Positions 32,485-45,267 of a stretch of DNA of 64,000 bases are shown one piece after another. How positions within the stretch are numbered: the stretch's first letter is position 1; every line of letters begins with the position of its first letter. The notes under the pieces are model-generated. The model had not been told where the DNA came from and did not search any database. It was given only the letters and a program-made list of their open reading frames with translations. A program made the position numbers and the translations under genes. The stretch is from Pictodentalium vernedei (taxonomy: Eukaryota; Mollusca; Scaphopoda; Dentaliida; Dentaliidae): positions 252,160,581 to 252,224,580 of the forward strand of contig CM062290.1 of NCBI GenBank assembly GCA_031216915.1, given 5' to 3'.

Positions 32485-33458
32485 TCATTCTGTGGTATGT
32501 GAAAGGAATGATGGATCTCCTTTCGCATTCTCCCTCTGATATGGCCAGAGGGTTTGAAGCGTATTGATCCAAAAAGCTTCACGTTTTTTTCTAAATTCAT
32601 CCGTTTCTTCTAATGTGTCTTTAATTGGTGGTTGTTCAATCGGATGGATTTCGAAAACGTCCAAAGAATGGCCAGGAAGGTTACAATGTGCTACTGGCGC
32701 ATCAGCATTATGTTTTATATCCTGATTGTGTCTAGAAGCACGTTCTTGGAAAGGATTTTGACTTTTGACCAACATACTGCTTCCGACAGCGCTTACACGT
32801 GATAAGGTAAATAATATTTGGTGAATCACAACGGTGGGGGTTACGGATCTGATAATGATTTTTCGTCTGTTCGGAGGAAAATTCCTCTTTCTAATCAGGC
32901 ATAAAAGTATGCAATCTACAACGAGGCTTTTTGCAATTAAATACCGCGCCACTACCAGTCTGCAACGGTCTGTTGTGTTGAATTATCAGTGGTTCGAAAT
33001 CAGTAGTTTCAGCTGGACTTTCGAGCTTTTTCAGAGTTTGAGATTTCAGGCTGCGCAAAAAGCGCAGTGAGTACGCTCTCAATCTCAGGGCGCCAAATAG
33101 AGTAGAACAAGCCTCGTTGAAATTTACTTTATCACTTGAATTGCGGTGGAAATGAATGAGCTGTGATTTGATGATACCTTTAAATGTATGTTGAGGATGA
33201 AATGATTTTGTGTGCACCAGCTGATGTGAATCAGTTGGCTTAAAATATACTTTATAATCTAAATGACCGGACGCCTGAAATTGCTTGCCTTTATACACGG
33301 TCACATCGCGAAAGTCAACAGAACTTTCACTGATAGTAGTTTTTAATTTAATGTTTGGATCATGATTGTTCAAAATTTCTAAAAATTCATCAAAATCTTC
33401 TTTTGAATGTTCCCAAATAATAAAAAATGTCACCTAAATATCTGAGATATACGAGAGG
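32485..33458 (-). pseudogene. Penelope-like element, 3' half: RT end and GIY-YIG nuclease
   Basis: This is the downstream half of a Penelope-like retroelement, interrupted at 33459 by a solo LTR. Reading leftward from the junction, the minus strand gives VYLRYLGDIF, the RT motif corresponding to YxDD; its first aspartate is replaced by glycine (YLGD), so catalysis should be lost. A frameshift follows at the IIWEHS region, then the thumb and linker, including KPRCRLH. An in-frame stop is followed by IIYLITCKRC and KQYVGQ, the GIY-YIG nuclease core found in Penelope-type elements. After a further frameshift come RHNQDIKHN, CNLPGHSLDVFEI and RKKREAFWINTLQTLWPY, which carry the conserved arginine and glutamate. 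The product would be a fused RT-endonuclease. At least two frameshifts and one stop make it a pseudogene. Confidence 0.88.
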
Positions 33459-35121
33459 TGTCGCAGGATTACGCGGTTGGGTGATGGAGGACAATTTATG
33501 GTCTTATCGGTGCTCAGTCGACTGCCAGTGACTGTCGTCTGAACCCCGGTTCGAACGTAAACCTTGCCACCTTATCAATGCCCTATCCGCTTGGGACTCT
33601 TAGAATGCCTGAAGGTGCCTGTGGCTAACAACGCCAAAGGGTGATCAACGATAATTCACTGAAAAGATTATTTATTTACATGTACGAAGAAATATAATAT
33701 CAAACAAATTACTCACAAAATTATCCATAAGAAAACACTAATTACGCAGATAAAAGCTTATTCTTTAGGGCCCTCGACGTCTCCCACAGCTAGCTGTGTC
33801 CGCTGGATCAACCTCATATCATCTTCATCCTCTCACGGTTTGTGACAAATACAAAGTGTCTATTCACTTCTCGTTGCTTCCTCCTCGCAGGGTTAACTTC
33901 GCCGTCATTCGGGCTTAACTCATATAATGCTCTGCTTGTGTGACTCTATCAGCGTTCTCACAGTTCAATCACAATTCAATCGGTGTCAACCACAGTTCAC
34001 GATCACTTTGCGCCTTGTCTGGCTCTTACGGGGTTAAGTTATTTTTCGCCTTCGGATAATACTTAACAAAGCTTACATAATAATATTCTGCAAAGTGTTC
34101 TCAACATTACCAATTCTCGCACCACCTAAAACTATCTAATCCCGCGAGCTACTCCAGCGCTTTCTCAAGCTCTTAATACGGTTTCCAGACCTCAACGTTA
34201 CAGCTTTTACTTCTTTGGCTACTTTGCCACTACTTTTTCGCAACCGTTAACAAACTACAATCGGTTCCTTACAACCCTCAGGGTTACGACAACACGCGGA
34301 CTTTCAATCTCGGCGCCTATGACCCTCGACGGCCAAGGCTAAATTCGGACCTTCTCTGAGTGCCTCAGGCCAACTGCCTATCAGAATTCTACTTCACTAT
34401 TCTCATATATGGCCACCGACTTGGCCCGCGACTGCTCCTGTTCTACATGTGAGCTCTGTGGCTCCCCCTACATCACAACGTGCCTTTACTTTCGCACCGA
34501 TGCGGCACCTTCTCTCACCTATAGCATGGGACCTCCACATCTACTCGCAACGACCCACAGCCTTACACACCTTCCGACTGGAATTGGCTGGAATGAATTT
34601 TTCGAGAAATCCTTCGATTTTTATATAGACAGCCAGAACATTTATTCTCAGTTAATCGCTTCTCTTGAACTTGGCCGCTTAGATATATCTTAATTTAACA
34701 CTCGCTTTAAAGTTCCCTTGAAAGACTCGCATTTTGGTATCTTTTCACATTTCGGAGACAGGATAGATGCGTAATATGGGTGTGTGTCCAGAACATATGT
34801 GATGCACTGTATTCTACAATTAGATTTTAACTGGCTTTAATTACCCAGATAATTATTTCAGAAGAGAATATTGTCTCTCTTACTATTGATCTGTTATCAG
34901 AAGCCCATTTGGCGTTCAAGAAGTGCGCCATAATGGATATTAAACTTTCATACTTAATTACTAAAGTTTGAGTTATTGATTGCCTGTTTAGATGACAAAT
35001 GGTTTTCGGGGTCCGTTACATACCTATCTCCACGCTTTACATCCAACCCAGGCAGAAAAATTATCGAAAATATCTACACTTTCATACAATAAAATCGCAA
35101 CTTTTAGCTATCACCTTGACA
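33459..35121 (+). mobile_element. Solo LTR, family X, copy 2, inside the Penelope-like element
   Basis: Starts TGTCGCAGGATTACGCGG and ends GCTATCACCTTGACA. AGAGG occurs at 33454-33458 and 35122-35126 as a perfect 5-bp duplication. The interrupted RT codons resume on the other side (CCTCTC/CCTCTT, proline-leucine), confirming insertion into the coding region. Shared internal words with the other X copies include ATGGCCACCGACTTGGCCCG, GCTTCTCTTGAACTTGGCCG and AAAATCGCAACTTTTAGC. No coding sequence is present. Confidence 0.88.
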
Positions 35122-36333
35122 AGAGGATGCTTTGCACATTTGCTTAAGGCATTTTCCTCCCATTCCGCTACATAAATGCTTGCAAAATTAGGACTGAATC
35201 TTGCGCCCATAGAACAACCCATTATTTGTAAAAAATATTCTCCATTGAATTGAAAGTCATTACCTTTTAAGCTCAGCTGTAAAAGATCCAAAATTTGTTC
35301 ATCCGGGTGTTTTGCATCCGGATATTTTTCAAATGCATTTTTAACCAATTTAACACCTTTATCAATATCAATGTTCGTATACATACTGTCGATATCCAAA
35401 GTAGCCAGAATTGCATTTTTCGATATTTTCAATTTCGAAATTTTTGACATGAAATCCTGTGGATTTTTTAGATAGCTCGGATGTCTATTTGCTATAGGTT
35501 TCAGATGATAATCAATTAGTTCCGAGATCGCATAAGATCGGAATGACAATCTGATACAATTGGCCCCCCGGGCGGAGTTACGTCATCCATCCATGGAGAA
35601 CGGTCCTTGTGGATCTTTGGTAGGATGTGAAATTGTCTTGTTTGAGCACTGAGCTTAGCTGTTAAATATTTCAGTTGTTTTGTTTTGGTTATGTGATCTT
35701 CGTCGAGGAGAAATTGTAAGATCTTATTGAATTTTTCGACATTACTTGGCCAAATAAGTGAATCTATTTTCTTGTAATGTTCAGTATTGCTGAGTTGTCT
35801 CATGGCTTCCTTTATATAATTATCCCGAGATAGAACAACCACCGACCCACCTTTGTCGTCTGGTTTAATGACTAATTTCTTATTTTTTCGAAGTTTTGTG
35901 AGAGCTCACCAGCTGTTAAATTATCTTTATCGGAGAGTATGTTCATGCTGAACACCTTTTGGAGGATACGTTTGCTAGCGTCAATAATTTCTGGATCTAC
36001 TTCACTATCTGGAGGTGACCAACCAAATGATTCTGTAAAAGGATGTGTCCGACCGCTGGAGTTTCTAAAGCGGTCTGCTAATTTCATTTGCCTAAGAAAA
36101 TTACAGTTATATGATGGTATATTTGTTTGATTACCAGTTTTAGGCTTAGGTGCTGGTACAAAAGTTAAAAGAGACTTCTCTTGGGTTGTCAGGTCATTGG
36201 TGCCAGACAGGTTAACCACATTAGTTCCTAATCCCACATCTGTTAGGCGGTTGTTACCTTTGCCTTTACTTAGTTTAAATCCAGATGGTTCAACCAGTGA
36301 TCGTACATAATATTGGCGGTTCTCGTGGCCCAA
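35122..36333 (-). pseudogene. Penelope-like element, 5' half: N-terminus and RT fingers/palm
   Basis: The upstream half of the same minus-strand retroelement. The 153-codon frame from 36333 holds the N-terminal region, with FRNSSGRTHPFTESFGW and an ASKRILQKVF segment. A frame break near 35870 is followed by a linker frame ending at 35516 with FHILPKIHKD, the early RT block, and GPIVSDC. The next frame holds the palm motif ATLDIDSMYTNID, with the catalytic aspartate in the LDIDSMYT block, and GCSMGARFSPNFASIYVAEWEE, in which the 'GT/S-x-MG-x-x-xAP-x-YA' motif is recognisable. It then stops at the solo LTR. Frames overlap or shift twice, so the copy is inactive. Confidence 0.88.
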
Positions 36334-36623
36334 TGGATTAAATCCTGAGCAACATCAAACTTCGCGTGATCAATTGTTGGTATCACGTTAACGTCCTTTA
36401 CTTTCCGAATGGTTTCATTGATGATGCTCAAGGTTCTCCTCTCAGCCTGAGACTGTCGAGTTCATGGCAGTCTGCTTGGAATGCAACGTTAAGGAACTAC
36501 TCATTGTTGGGGCGATATACAGACAGCCCAGAAGTTACTACGTATAGAATCGCAGCTTTCTCATCAGATAAAACAGCTTCACGCCCTCTTCCTTCGAGGC
36601 ACATTCTGAATACCAGGAGACGC
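36334..36623 (-). other. Probable upstream part of the Penelope-like element
   Basis: The minus strand just upstream of the N-terminal frame is open in pieces (for example ILYVVTSGLSVYRP) but has stops. It ends abruptly at the TGTAACAG start of the gypsy LTR, suggesting that the LTR element inserted into this 5' region. The plus-strand open frame 36366-36869 crosses this boundary and is not a gene. Confidence 0.4.
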
Positions 36624-37173
36624 TGTAACAGTGGCCAATTCTCTCCCTTTATACATTCTCAGATCGTTCTATTGGTGGAACGTTATCCATACGTTTTTGT
36701 TGTAGTTTTCCAAAATTCAACACCACTTGTAGTGTATCTATTCCTAATCAAGAGGTCACATAATTTTCTCGAAGTCAGGGCTTTCTGGTTATCTTTCCTT
36801 CTTAGCCAATATACAGAGGTAAAAAAGAAGAAAAAAAGGCAACATGCAGAGGTTGAACAATTTCACTAGTATTTTTATTTGGTATTTCATGGTAAACCGT
36901 GTAGGATGTGAAACATTTTTGCAAATCTAGTTTCTCATATTTTGGCTTATACTATTTTTTTATCTTTAAATTGTTTGTCATACTTCCTTCTCATACTGCC
37001 AGTATTCATTCATATTTGGCCTAATATCTTAATAAACATCCACTCATAATTAGATATACAAACTGGGGATCATACATAGGGGATGTAGGAACGGGTATAC
37101 TGGGTCGTCATTGGTGCCGCCCATTTTACATGTAGAATATTGTGACGTCTCACAGGACACTCATTCTTTTACA
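36624..37173 (+). mobile_element. Ty3/gypsy element Y, 5' LTR
   Basis: Begins TGTAACAGTGGCCAATTC and ends CATTCTTTTACA, so the ends form a short TGTAA/TTACA inverted pair. The first 370 bases match 61618-61984 (CGTTCTATTGGTGGAACG, TTCCTAATCAAGAGGTC, TATTTCATGGTAAACCGTGT), the remnant of the 3' LTR. A primer-binding site follows within three bases. Confidence 0.8.
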
Positions 37174-37175
37174 CT

Positions 37176-37193
37176 AGGGGACTCGTCCGGGAT
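37176..37193 (+). promoter_or_regulatory. Primer-binding site, proline-tRNA type
   Basis: AGGGGACTCGTCCGGGAT immediately follows the LTR and matches the well-known proline-tRNA primer site TGGGGGCTCGTCCGGGAT at 16 of 18 positions. It marks the LTR/internal boundary and the start of minus-strand DNA synthesis. Confidence 0.75.
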
Positions 37194-39735
37194 CCCTCAG
37201 GTGACTTGATTTTGTATTTTGATTTGCTGTTGTTGAATAAATTTTATATGTTGTTAAAGGTTGGCACATTTATAGTCCCTGAAGAAGAAGCAATGGAAGG
37301 TTTTCCAAACATGGAAGCCACTGATGAGAGATTTGATGTTGTTGAAAGTTACCCCAAGAGTTCATTTGTCTGCTTTTGTGGAGATAATATCTGATTCTTT
37401 CCAATCCCCTCATAGAGTGGAGTGGATGTTATCTGAACAGTGAGGGGGAAAGGAGCCAAATTGCCATTTTTGTTGGGTCATGATAGTGTGGGGCTCGCCC
37501 TAAAACCCCACGTTCAGGGACTGTGCTAATGGTCGGGTGCAGTGATGGCTACTTGGTAGATGGCCAATGGTGACTAGGTATACACAGAACCAGGCCATAG
37601 TACCGGTATGTGCACAAGTGAACCCCAAAGTAGAGAATGTGAGCGTTCTGAGAAGGGATTTCAAATTGGACATCCATATGCTTATGAGCATACACTAGCC
37701 AGAAAAAAATATAGGTCCTATTTTAAGGGAAAGTTGTATTTATGGTCAACAAAATGCCAACACTTCCCAAAAAGGAGTTGATGGCCGAGAGGTTGAAAAC
37801 AATTGTGATCTTTCGAATTCAGTTACAATTGTGATCTTTCGAATTCAGTTCCAGTAAAAAGAATCAGTGGTCCATTTTCATATGGAGATGCAGGGGTGGG
37901 GGCGGAAACAATGCATGAACATAGGTGGAAATGTTTATTTTGCAGATTTTTTGACCCACCCACCCTTTCGTGCATAAATTGTCTATGACATTTTGGGGAC
38001 CCAGCCCTTTCTCATAGATTTTATATACAAACCTTTGGCACTCGAACACCAGCTTGAAATGCATAATGCACACATACAAAACTGTATGCGAAGGGGACTT
38101 CCCTGTTTGCATCATAATTTATGTCCCGTTGACGCACTATTCAATTTTTATATCTTCAAACATGTTTCTGTTTACATTTACTCTATCAAAAACATTTTTC
38201 AAGACTATCAGATTCACAAAGTTCATCAGTTCACAAAGATACATTACTGTATAGCTTTAACCCCTTGTGGAACGGGTATAATAGGTCCAGCCAGGTTGTT
38301 AATACATCGCAGCGATGGCCTGTCTGTTCACACAGACATTTCACAATACTGATTTAGCAAATTCTGGGGAATTTGTTCCACCCTTATATTGAGGTTTCTA
38401 TGTGGATGAGCTTCTGAGTTCCCCTCCAGTGGTTGGTGGATTCATTAGGCCATCCAGTGAATCTGTTGAGTAATTCTTCCTTCATCTTGGGAACTAGCAA
38501 TGTCGTGATATAGGCATCATATAGCCATAGTTATTGAAAAGAGTCGTAAAACCCCAAGCAATTCAGATCAGACAAACTAAATGTAAAGCTTGGTGTGTAC
38601 CTTGCAAATGAAACTAAATTATTCTTTTCCCCAGAAACCTTTGATTTTAAATCAAATTTAAATAAGTTTTTCCTAATTTTGTCTCTGATATGCAGTGATA
38701 TGCACTTCGAAAAGTCTACTTTCTGTAAATCATGGCATATGCAGGCATATGTCAGCACTGGACCCGCTGTGCCCATAACTAATTTACTACTGCTTATACG
38801 GTTATACCGTAACCATGTATGTTGCAAACATTAGTTGAATAAATCGGAACTTGTCATTGGTATAGCTCAAGAAGAGCAAACCTTGTGTTTTTGTTATGGC
38901 ATCTTCATAGTAGGCTAACTATCAAAAACACTTTTTTTTGGTTTTTGTTAAATCAGACGTTTTTGTTTCTGTTGAAATAAAAATTAATATTTACACTTTT
39001 TTCATTTTGAAAAATCAGTCCCACCTAGCTATTAAGACTCATTAGACAGTATTATATATACTAAGCTTCATTTTAAAGAATGTTCCATAAACAAACTCCA
39101 ATATGAATAAATTATGTAGTGAATGGATATTTTAGTCAATTTTAGGAGAAAATTACTGGACAATTTTTTTTTGTTCAATGTCGTACACCCATCCCCACAG
39201 TCAAGTCAGTTTTGTGTGAAATTCTCCAATATGTTTCGAATTAAGTGGAAAATGATTATTAATAATACTTCTAAATGGGCTTTTATGGCGGTCAATTGAT
39301 GACATTTTGAGGCACAAAAGATGGCATAACAGTGAAAAGGGGGTAATGAATAGTAAGCTGTTGTTAGAAGACACTCATAAGCAATCTGTTTTTCAAAAGC
39401 TTTTGATGATCATGTAAATTCCAGTCTTCGAACCCTTGGGGTGCTAGAGGAAGAAATATTTTCTTCTCAAAGGCCAGGTAATTTGCACGTAAGTCTCAAA
39501 GGCTGTTTCTGATTTTGAGCCAGCTAGGTATAGTCCGAAGATTTGTTATGATTCTTTGAATAGAGAAAAGATTAACCACCCTTTTTCAACTCCCTTCTCT
39601 GAACAGTTTCAAGACTGTAATCCTTTGGGAGATATATTCCAAGTAAGATCTTATCAGACTTCTGGGAGTCACCATCATGCATGGCTTTAACAGGTCCCAA
39701 AACCAGAAATAGCTTGATAAGTTTGATAGTAAAAG
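37194..39735 (+). other. Ty3/gypsy Y leader and degraded 5' gag region
   Basis: This lies between the primer site and recognisable gag. Open frames are short and none is identified. A 26-bp tandem duplication (CAATTGTGATCTTTCGAATT plus CAGTT) lies at 37799-37850. It is probably untranslated leader, degraded gag N-terminus or older insertions. Confidence 0.4.
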
Positions 39736-39739
39736 TGTT

Positions 39740-40515
39740 GAATAGAAGGATTATATACTGCAGTTTGAGGAAGTAGCCCAGTGGAATTGTTGGACTAATT
39801 ATGAAATGATACAGCAATTGACTATCTCGCTGAGAGGAGCTGCACAGAAAATGCTTGGTGATTTAGGGCCAGGTTAAATTCGGAATTATAGAGTCCTGAA
39901 AAATTCTGTTGGCACAGCATTCAATCCACCAGAAAGAGAACCAGCCTACAGGGCTGAATTATGGTCATAAAACCCCAGGCTCGCGAGTCAATTGCGGATG
40001 TCATTTACTCACTTTGAAGGTTCTGTTCAATGGCAAATACCCAGTTGTCCTTCAGTTCTAGACAGACTTATATCATATATCGGTTTATAGATGGTCGTGA
40101 ATATTTAGATCTGAAGAACCATACACAGTTCCATCACCCTGTCACTCTTGGGGCTGCTATTAGTCAAGCAGAGGAATATGAAGCCTCTGTGGGTAGATCA
40201 TCTCAATTTAAGAAGCCTAGGATCGATGATGAAGTTTCTGGAGACAATATTTTTGCCCTGAAGCCTAAAAATGTAGAATGCAATAAACCAGGTTCGTGTG
40301 GTAGAAAGTCTGATTCTGATCTCTCAAAACAGTTCAGTGCGAACAAAGATAGAAAAGATCCAAACAGGTGTCGAGGTTTCAATGCAAGATCACTTGGGAC
40401 TTGTTTTTCTTTTGTGAGAAGACAGGTCATCAAATTAAGAATTGCTCTGAGGTGCAAGCTCTGCAAAATTTCAAGAGGAGAATGTTACAACAGCACGAAA
40501 ACTAGATGGGACTAA
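39740..40515 (+). pseudogene. Ty3/gypsy Y gag (capsid and zinc-knuckle) remnant
   Basis: In one frame DYILQFEEVAQWNCW is followed by IQQLTISLRGAAQKMLGDLG, closely resembling the capsid core of metazoan Ty3/gypsy Gag ('FE-x-vA-x-x-n-gW ... aasLrG-x-Aq-x-vLgdL'). After a frame change come YRFIDGREYLDLKNH and ISQAEEYEAS, the capsid C-terminal block. Around 40370-40460 a cysteine/histidine cluster (CRGF..., CFSF..., CKLC across two frames) is the decayed CCHC knuckle that would bind RNA. Several stops and frameshifts interrupt it. Confidence 0.8.
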
Positions 40516-40579
40516 GTTTGTGACCAGGAGCTCAGGCAAGATCAATTAAAACAAATGGTCTGCTGAAACTGTTATTAAT

Positions 40580-42435
40580 TTTGAATCTTCCTGCCTCTTT
40601 GCAAAGTGTAATATGCAAGGGATACCCACAGAAGTCTTAACTGACACACTATTGCACCTTATAGTAAATTGTCCTCAACTTTATTTGCATTATTACGAAA
40701 TGTCCAACTGAGACCCTCCGATGTATCAGTAAGCTATAATACTGCTTATGGGGCCCGTCTTGTGGTGACTGGTAAAGTAAACTTAACATTTACAAAGGAT
40801 GAGTTGATGTTGGCCACAAATTCATTATAGCTAATATTAAAGGTATTGCTGGTATTTTGGGGATAGACTTTCTGGCCTCAGGAAATGTTATGCTTGAACC
40901 TTGTGATTATATCATGGAAAGAGGTTGTTTCCCACCAAGGATTTTATTTAATCCTAAACAAAGTTTCCATAATGAATTTGACTGACCAGTTCATCAAACT
41001 AAGGAAACATTTGGGTCTGGATCAGGTTGTTTACAGTTACGAACCATGTCAGAATTTCTCTCTGAGGATTTTGATATATTGCAAAGAAAAGCTTTTGGCG
41101 AGTCTATTGAAACTGCTCAAAGGAAAATTGTTGATTTGGTAGGATTTGTCATAAAAAAACAGGGTGTACCCAAGTACCTGCAACCTTTGATTTACTCTTG
41201 TTCTGACAAGTTAACAGCTACTCGAATACAGGAAATTAGGAGGCTGATCATGGATTTTGAAGATATAATAGGGAGAACTAGTCTTGCAAAACATGTGATA
41301 GATACAGGGAACAGTAAGCCTATCCAGCAACAATGAAGGCATTTGCCATTTCATAAAATGCAGACATTTGAATCTGAAATGGATAAAATGTTCGCAGATG
41401 ACATAATTGAACCCAGTGATAGTCCTAAGGCCTCACCAATTCTTTTAATAACCAAGCCTTATGATAGTACCCGTTTTTGTGTCGATTATTGCAGGGTTAA
41501 AAGCAGTTACAAAAATGACGCTTATCCTTTTTCGAAGTTGATGAATGTTTGAAAACTATGTATGGTGAGATTGGTTTTCTACAGTTGACATAGCCAGAGG
41601 CTAATGGCAGATTCGGACCAAGAAGGACGTTAGGCATAAAACAGCGTTTACTACTCCTAGAAGCTAGCTTGTACCATTTTAAGGTTTCACCATACAGTCT
41701 TTGAAATGCTTCAGCAGTTTTTAAACGTCTAATGGAAGTTGTTATTTCTGGAATTCAACGGCAACGATGTTTTTGCTTTATCGATGATGTCATTAGTTTT
41801 GGATCTGATTTCGATATTCCTCTAGCTAATTTGAAAGAGGTGTTGTTTTTAAGAAAAATCTGAAGTTAAAACTTAAGAAGTGTAAAATATTTCAGGAAAG
41901 TGTATGCTTCCTTGGACATGTGGTAACTCGTCAAGCTGTTAATTGTGACACTAAGAAAATTGCTTCAGTAATGTAGTGGCCTTCTACCCTTAATCTATCT
42001 GAAGTGAGGAGTTTTGTGGGTTTTGCCAGCAACTATAGAAAGTTTGTTCTACATTTCACCACTTTGGCCAGCCGTCTCCTAAATCTGACCTAAAAGAATG
42101 TTTGTTTCAAATAGGATTCTAAATGTGAAAGCGCCTTCAATCAGTTGAAACAGGCGCTTACTTTGTCTCAAGTTTTGTCATATCCCTGCCACGAGGGCGA
42201 GTTTACTTTGGATACAAATGCTTGCTCAGAAGGAATTGGAGCCGTTCACTCACAGGTTCAAGATAATGATGAACGTATCATAGCACATGTAATTAAATCC
42301 TTGAATAGGCACCAAAGAAATTACTGTACTACTTATCTCGAACTGTTGGGTTTGTGAAACATGTCAGGCACTTTTTGCGTGGTAGACGGTTTCTCATAGA
42401 CAGATCGTTCGTCTCTGATTTGGATGAAATGTCAA
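40580..42435 (+). pseudogene. Ty3/gypsy Y pol: protease, RT, RNase H
   Basis: The order is retroviral-like protease, RT, RNase H. The protease region keeps GIPTEVLTDTLLHL, where the expected DTG/DSG has become DTL. RT begins with the linker DKLTATRIQEIRRLIMDFEDI and VIDTGNSKPIQQ, then LPFHKM and ADDIIEPSDSPKASPILLI. Then come TRFCVDY and, after a frameshift, STVDIA, FIDDVISFG (the YxDD equivalent, aspartates intact) and VCFLGHVV. RNase H shows EFTLDTNACSEGIGAV and HQRNYCTTYLELLGL. The last recognisable piece is RHFLRGRRFLI followed by TDRSSL in another frame near 42404-42421. Multiple stops and frameshifts make it inactive. The remainder of pol resumes at 57842. Confidence 0.9.
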
Positions 42436-42755
42436 TGGCACTGACTTTGGCATATCTAAAACAAGGTGCCCTCTCAGTGTTCAAGCCCACACCCCCAATT
42501 TCGAAAACTTTAAAAGTCCGCCGGTTCGCAGAGAAATCTGAAACGAAATTAGGTGAGTAGCAATGTGTTGTCATTACCCGGAAGACGGTGCTGATTTCCC
42601 TTTCCATCTAACATTCAAGAAATGGATTGTCACATGTTTTGATATATCAAAATGAGGTAAGTGGTTTTATTTTATTGAAAAAAAATTCACTCCGAAGCAA
42701 AAATGGTGTTGTTTTTATGTTCGCAAATTCACACTTTGCTGAAGATCAACAAATT
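42436..42755. other. Left edge of the insert, unannotated
   Basis: The sequence lies between the last pol similarity and the start of the inverted arm. Open frames on both strands at 42329-42607 are unrecognised. Confidence 0.4.
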
Positions 42756-42757
42756 GG

Positions 42758-44515
42758 GCAACAAGCACTGTGAAATCCGTTACTTATTCCCAGTTCCTTA
42801 TTCGACTTTCTAAATTTAGCAGAAATTTGAAAAATAAATGGCCTTCTTGGGTGGCGCCCTAAGACACAGGACTATTCAAACCCTGGGGTTCACCCTCCCA
42901 CCCCTTTTTAGGGGCCAGATTGGACCCTAAAAGTGACCAAATGGTCAAAATCGTAATTACTGACGGAAATTCGCGGACCAAACGGCCTTATAGGGTGGCG
43001 CCCTAAAATACAAGATTATTCAAATCCAAAGGTTCACCCTCCCACCCCTTTTTAGGGGCCAGATTGGACCCTAAAAGTGACCAAATGGTCAAAATCGTAA
43101 TTATTGACGGAAATTCGCGGAACAAACGGCGTCATAGGGTGGCGCCCGAAAATACAAGATCATTCAAATCCTAAGGTTCACCCTCCAACCCCTTTTTAGG
43201 GGCCATATTGGACCCTAAAAGTGACCAAATGGTCAAAATCGTAATTATTGATGGAAATTCGCCGAACAAACGACGTCATAGGGTGGCGCCCGAAAATACA
43301 AGATCATTCAAATCCTAAGGTTCACCCTCCAACCCCTTTTTAGGGGCCATATTGGACCCTGAAAGTGACCAAATGGTCAAACTCGTAACTGTTGGCCGTA
43401 ATTCGCGGAACAAACGGCGTTATAGGGTGGCGCCCTAAAATGCAAGATTATTCAAATCCTAAGGTTCGCCCTCCCACCCCTTTTTAGGGGCCAGATTGGA
43501 CCCTAAAAGTGACCAAACGGTCAAAATCGTAATTATTGACCGAAATTCGGCGAACACACGGCGTTATAGGGTGGCGCCCTAAAATACAAGATTATTCAAA
43601 CCCTAAGGTTCACCCTCCCACCCCTTTTTAGGGGCCACATTGGACCCTAAAAGTGACCAAATGGTCAAAATCGTAATTATTGATGGAAATTCGCGGAACA
43701 AACGACGCCATAGGGTGGCGCCCGAAAATACAAGATCATTCAAATCCTAAGGTTCACCCTCCAACCCCTTTTTAGGGGCCATATTGGACCCTAAAAGTGA
43801 CCAAATGGTCAAACTCGTAACTGTTGGCCGTAATTCGCGGAACAAACGGCGTTATAGGGTGGCGCCCTAAAATGCAAGATTATTCAAATCCTAAGGTTCG
43901 CCCTCCCACCCCTTTTTAGGGGCCAGATTGGACCCTAAAAGTGACCAAACGGTCAAAATCGTAATTATTGACCGAAATTCGGAGAACACACGGCGTTATA
44001 GGGTGGCGCCCTAAAATGCAAGATTATTCAAATCCTAAGGTTCACACTCCCACCCCTTTTTAGAGGCCAGATTGGACCCTAAAGTGACCAAATGGTCAAA
44101 ATCGTAATTATTGATGGAAATTCGCGGAACAAACGGCCTTATAGGGTGGCGCCCTAAAATACAAGATTATTCAAATCCTAAGGTTCACCCTCCCACTCCT
44201 TTTTAGGGGCCAGATTGGACCCTAAAAGTGACAAAATGGTCAAAATCGTAATTATTGATGGAAATCGCGGAACAATCGGCGTCATAGGGTGGCGCCCAAA
44301 AATACAAGATCATTCAAATCCTAAGGTTCACCCTCCAACCCCTTTTTAGGGGCCACAGTGGACCCTTTATGTGACCAAATGGTCAAAATCGTAATTGTTG
44401 GCCGTAATTCGCGGAACAAACGGAGTTATAGGGTGGCGCCCTAAAATGTAAGATTATTCAAATCCTAAGGTTCACCCTCCCACCCCTTTTAGGGGCCACA
44501 TCGGTCAAACATTGG
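42758..44515 (+). repeat. 144-bp satellite array, forward arm (12 monomers)
   Basis: The anchor GTGGCGCCC occurs at 42851, 42995, 43139, 43283, 43427, 43571, 43715, 43859, 44003, 44146, 44289 and 44433: exactly 144-bp steps with two single-base losses. Each monomer carries CACCCCTTTTTAGGGGCCA, GGACCCTAAAAGTGACCAAA, TGGTCAAAATCGTAATTATT and AATTCGCGGAACAAACGGCG. Monomer subtypes recur every third unit, so 43283-43714 closely matches 43715-44145 (432-bp higher-order repeat). The flank 42758-42850, including CCAGTTCCTTATTCGACTTT, is also present inverted at the far end of the opposite arm. Confidence 0.95.
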
Positions 44516-45153
44516 AAAAACAATAAGTGTTGTTTGTCTGTAAATGACCACTTGATGCACATTGCTTTTCATCGTGTCCTTCATTATTATCTCGGATTGT
44601 ATTATGCAACTGAAACCCAGTGATAGAGTTCAAGATTTTTGTTGAGTAACCAGACGATTGTTACGAAATAGGATTTTGTAATGATTGACTTATAATTATC
44701 AAAGATGATATTTTTGTCAAATATATTGTCAAAGATGAAGTAGTTTTATTTTTACTCACTCACACATTTTGTAATTAGCGATAATTTTAGTTTTGATGCC
44801 GAAATATCATCACATCATTCAACAAATTGCTAACACTGATATATACATCAATCCCTATGTATAAGCTTCCAGTGGTGGGCCATCGAGTGATGGCGGTGGG
44901 AGAGGGCAGGTGGACCCAGGTGCAAACTGCAACTTACTGTTTTTAACCCCATCTTTCCTCGGGAGGCGCCAGAATCGATCTCAGTGCTTCAGAATTTGAA
45001 ATTTCAGACTGCACTAAGTTTATATAAAATGAAACAAACTTATTACCCAGAAGTAATTTCTTTCACTTTATATAAGGTTAGTGAATTTTGCTCCCTAGAG
45101 TGCCCACCCGCTGTCTCTTTACACTTCGGCTAGTGTCCAATCCGTATACATCT

Positions 45154-45267
45154 AATTTTCTTCTTTATATTTCTTGCCCAGTTAGCACATACGATTACCA
45201 TTGAAGCTGATTTTTTCTTCTTTATATTTCTTGCCCAGTTAGCACATACGATTACCATTGAAGCTGA
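45154..45267. repeat. 57-bp tandem duplication
   Basis: Two nearly identical adjacent copies share CTTCTTTATATTTCTTGCCC and GCACATACGATTACCATTG. Confidence 0.95.

Noticed and set aside
36366..36869. 167-codon plus-strand open frame
   Set aside because: It runs across the boundary between the Penelope-like 5' region and the gypsy LTR and shows no domain. Long by chance.
42851..44515. CRISPR-like array
   Set aside because: The units are 144 bp with no alternation of conserved repeat and unique spacer, and the context is an animal genome. It is satellite DNA.
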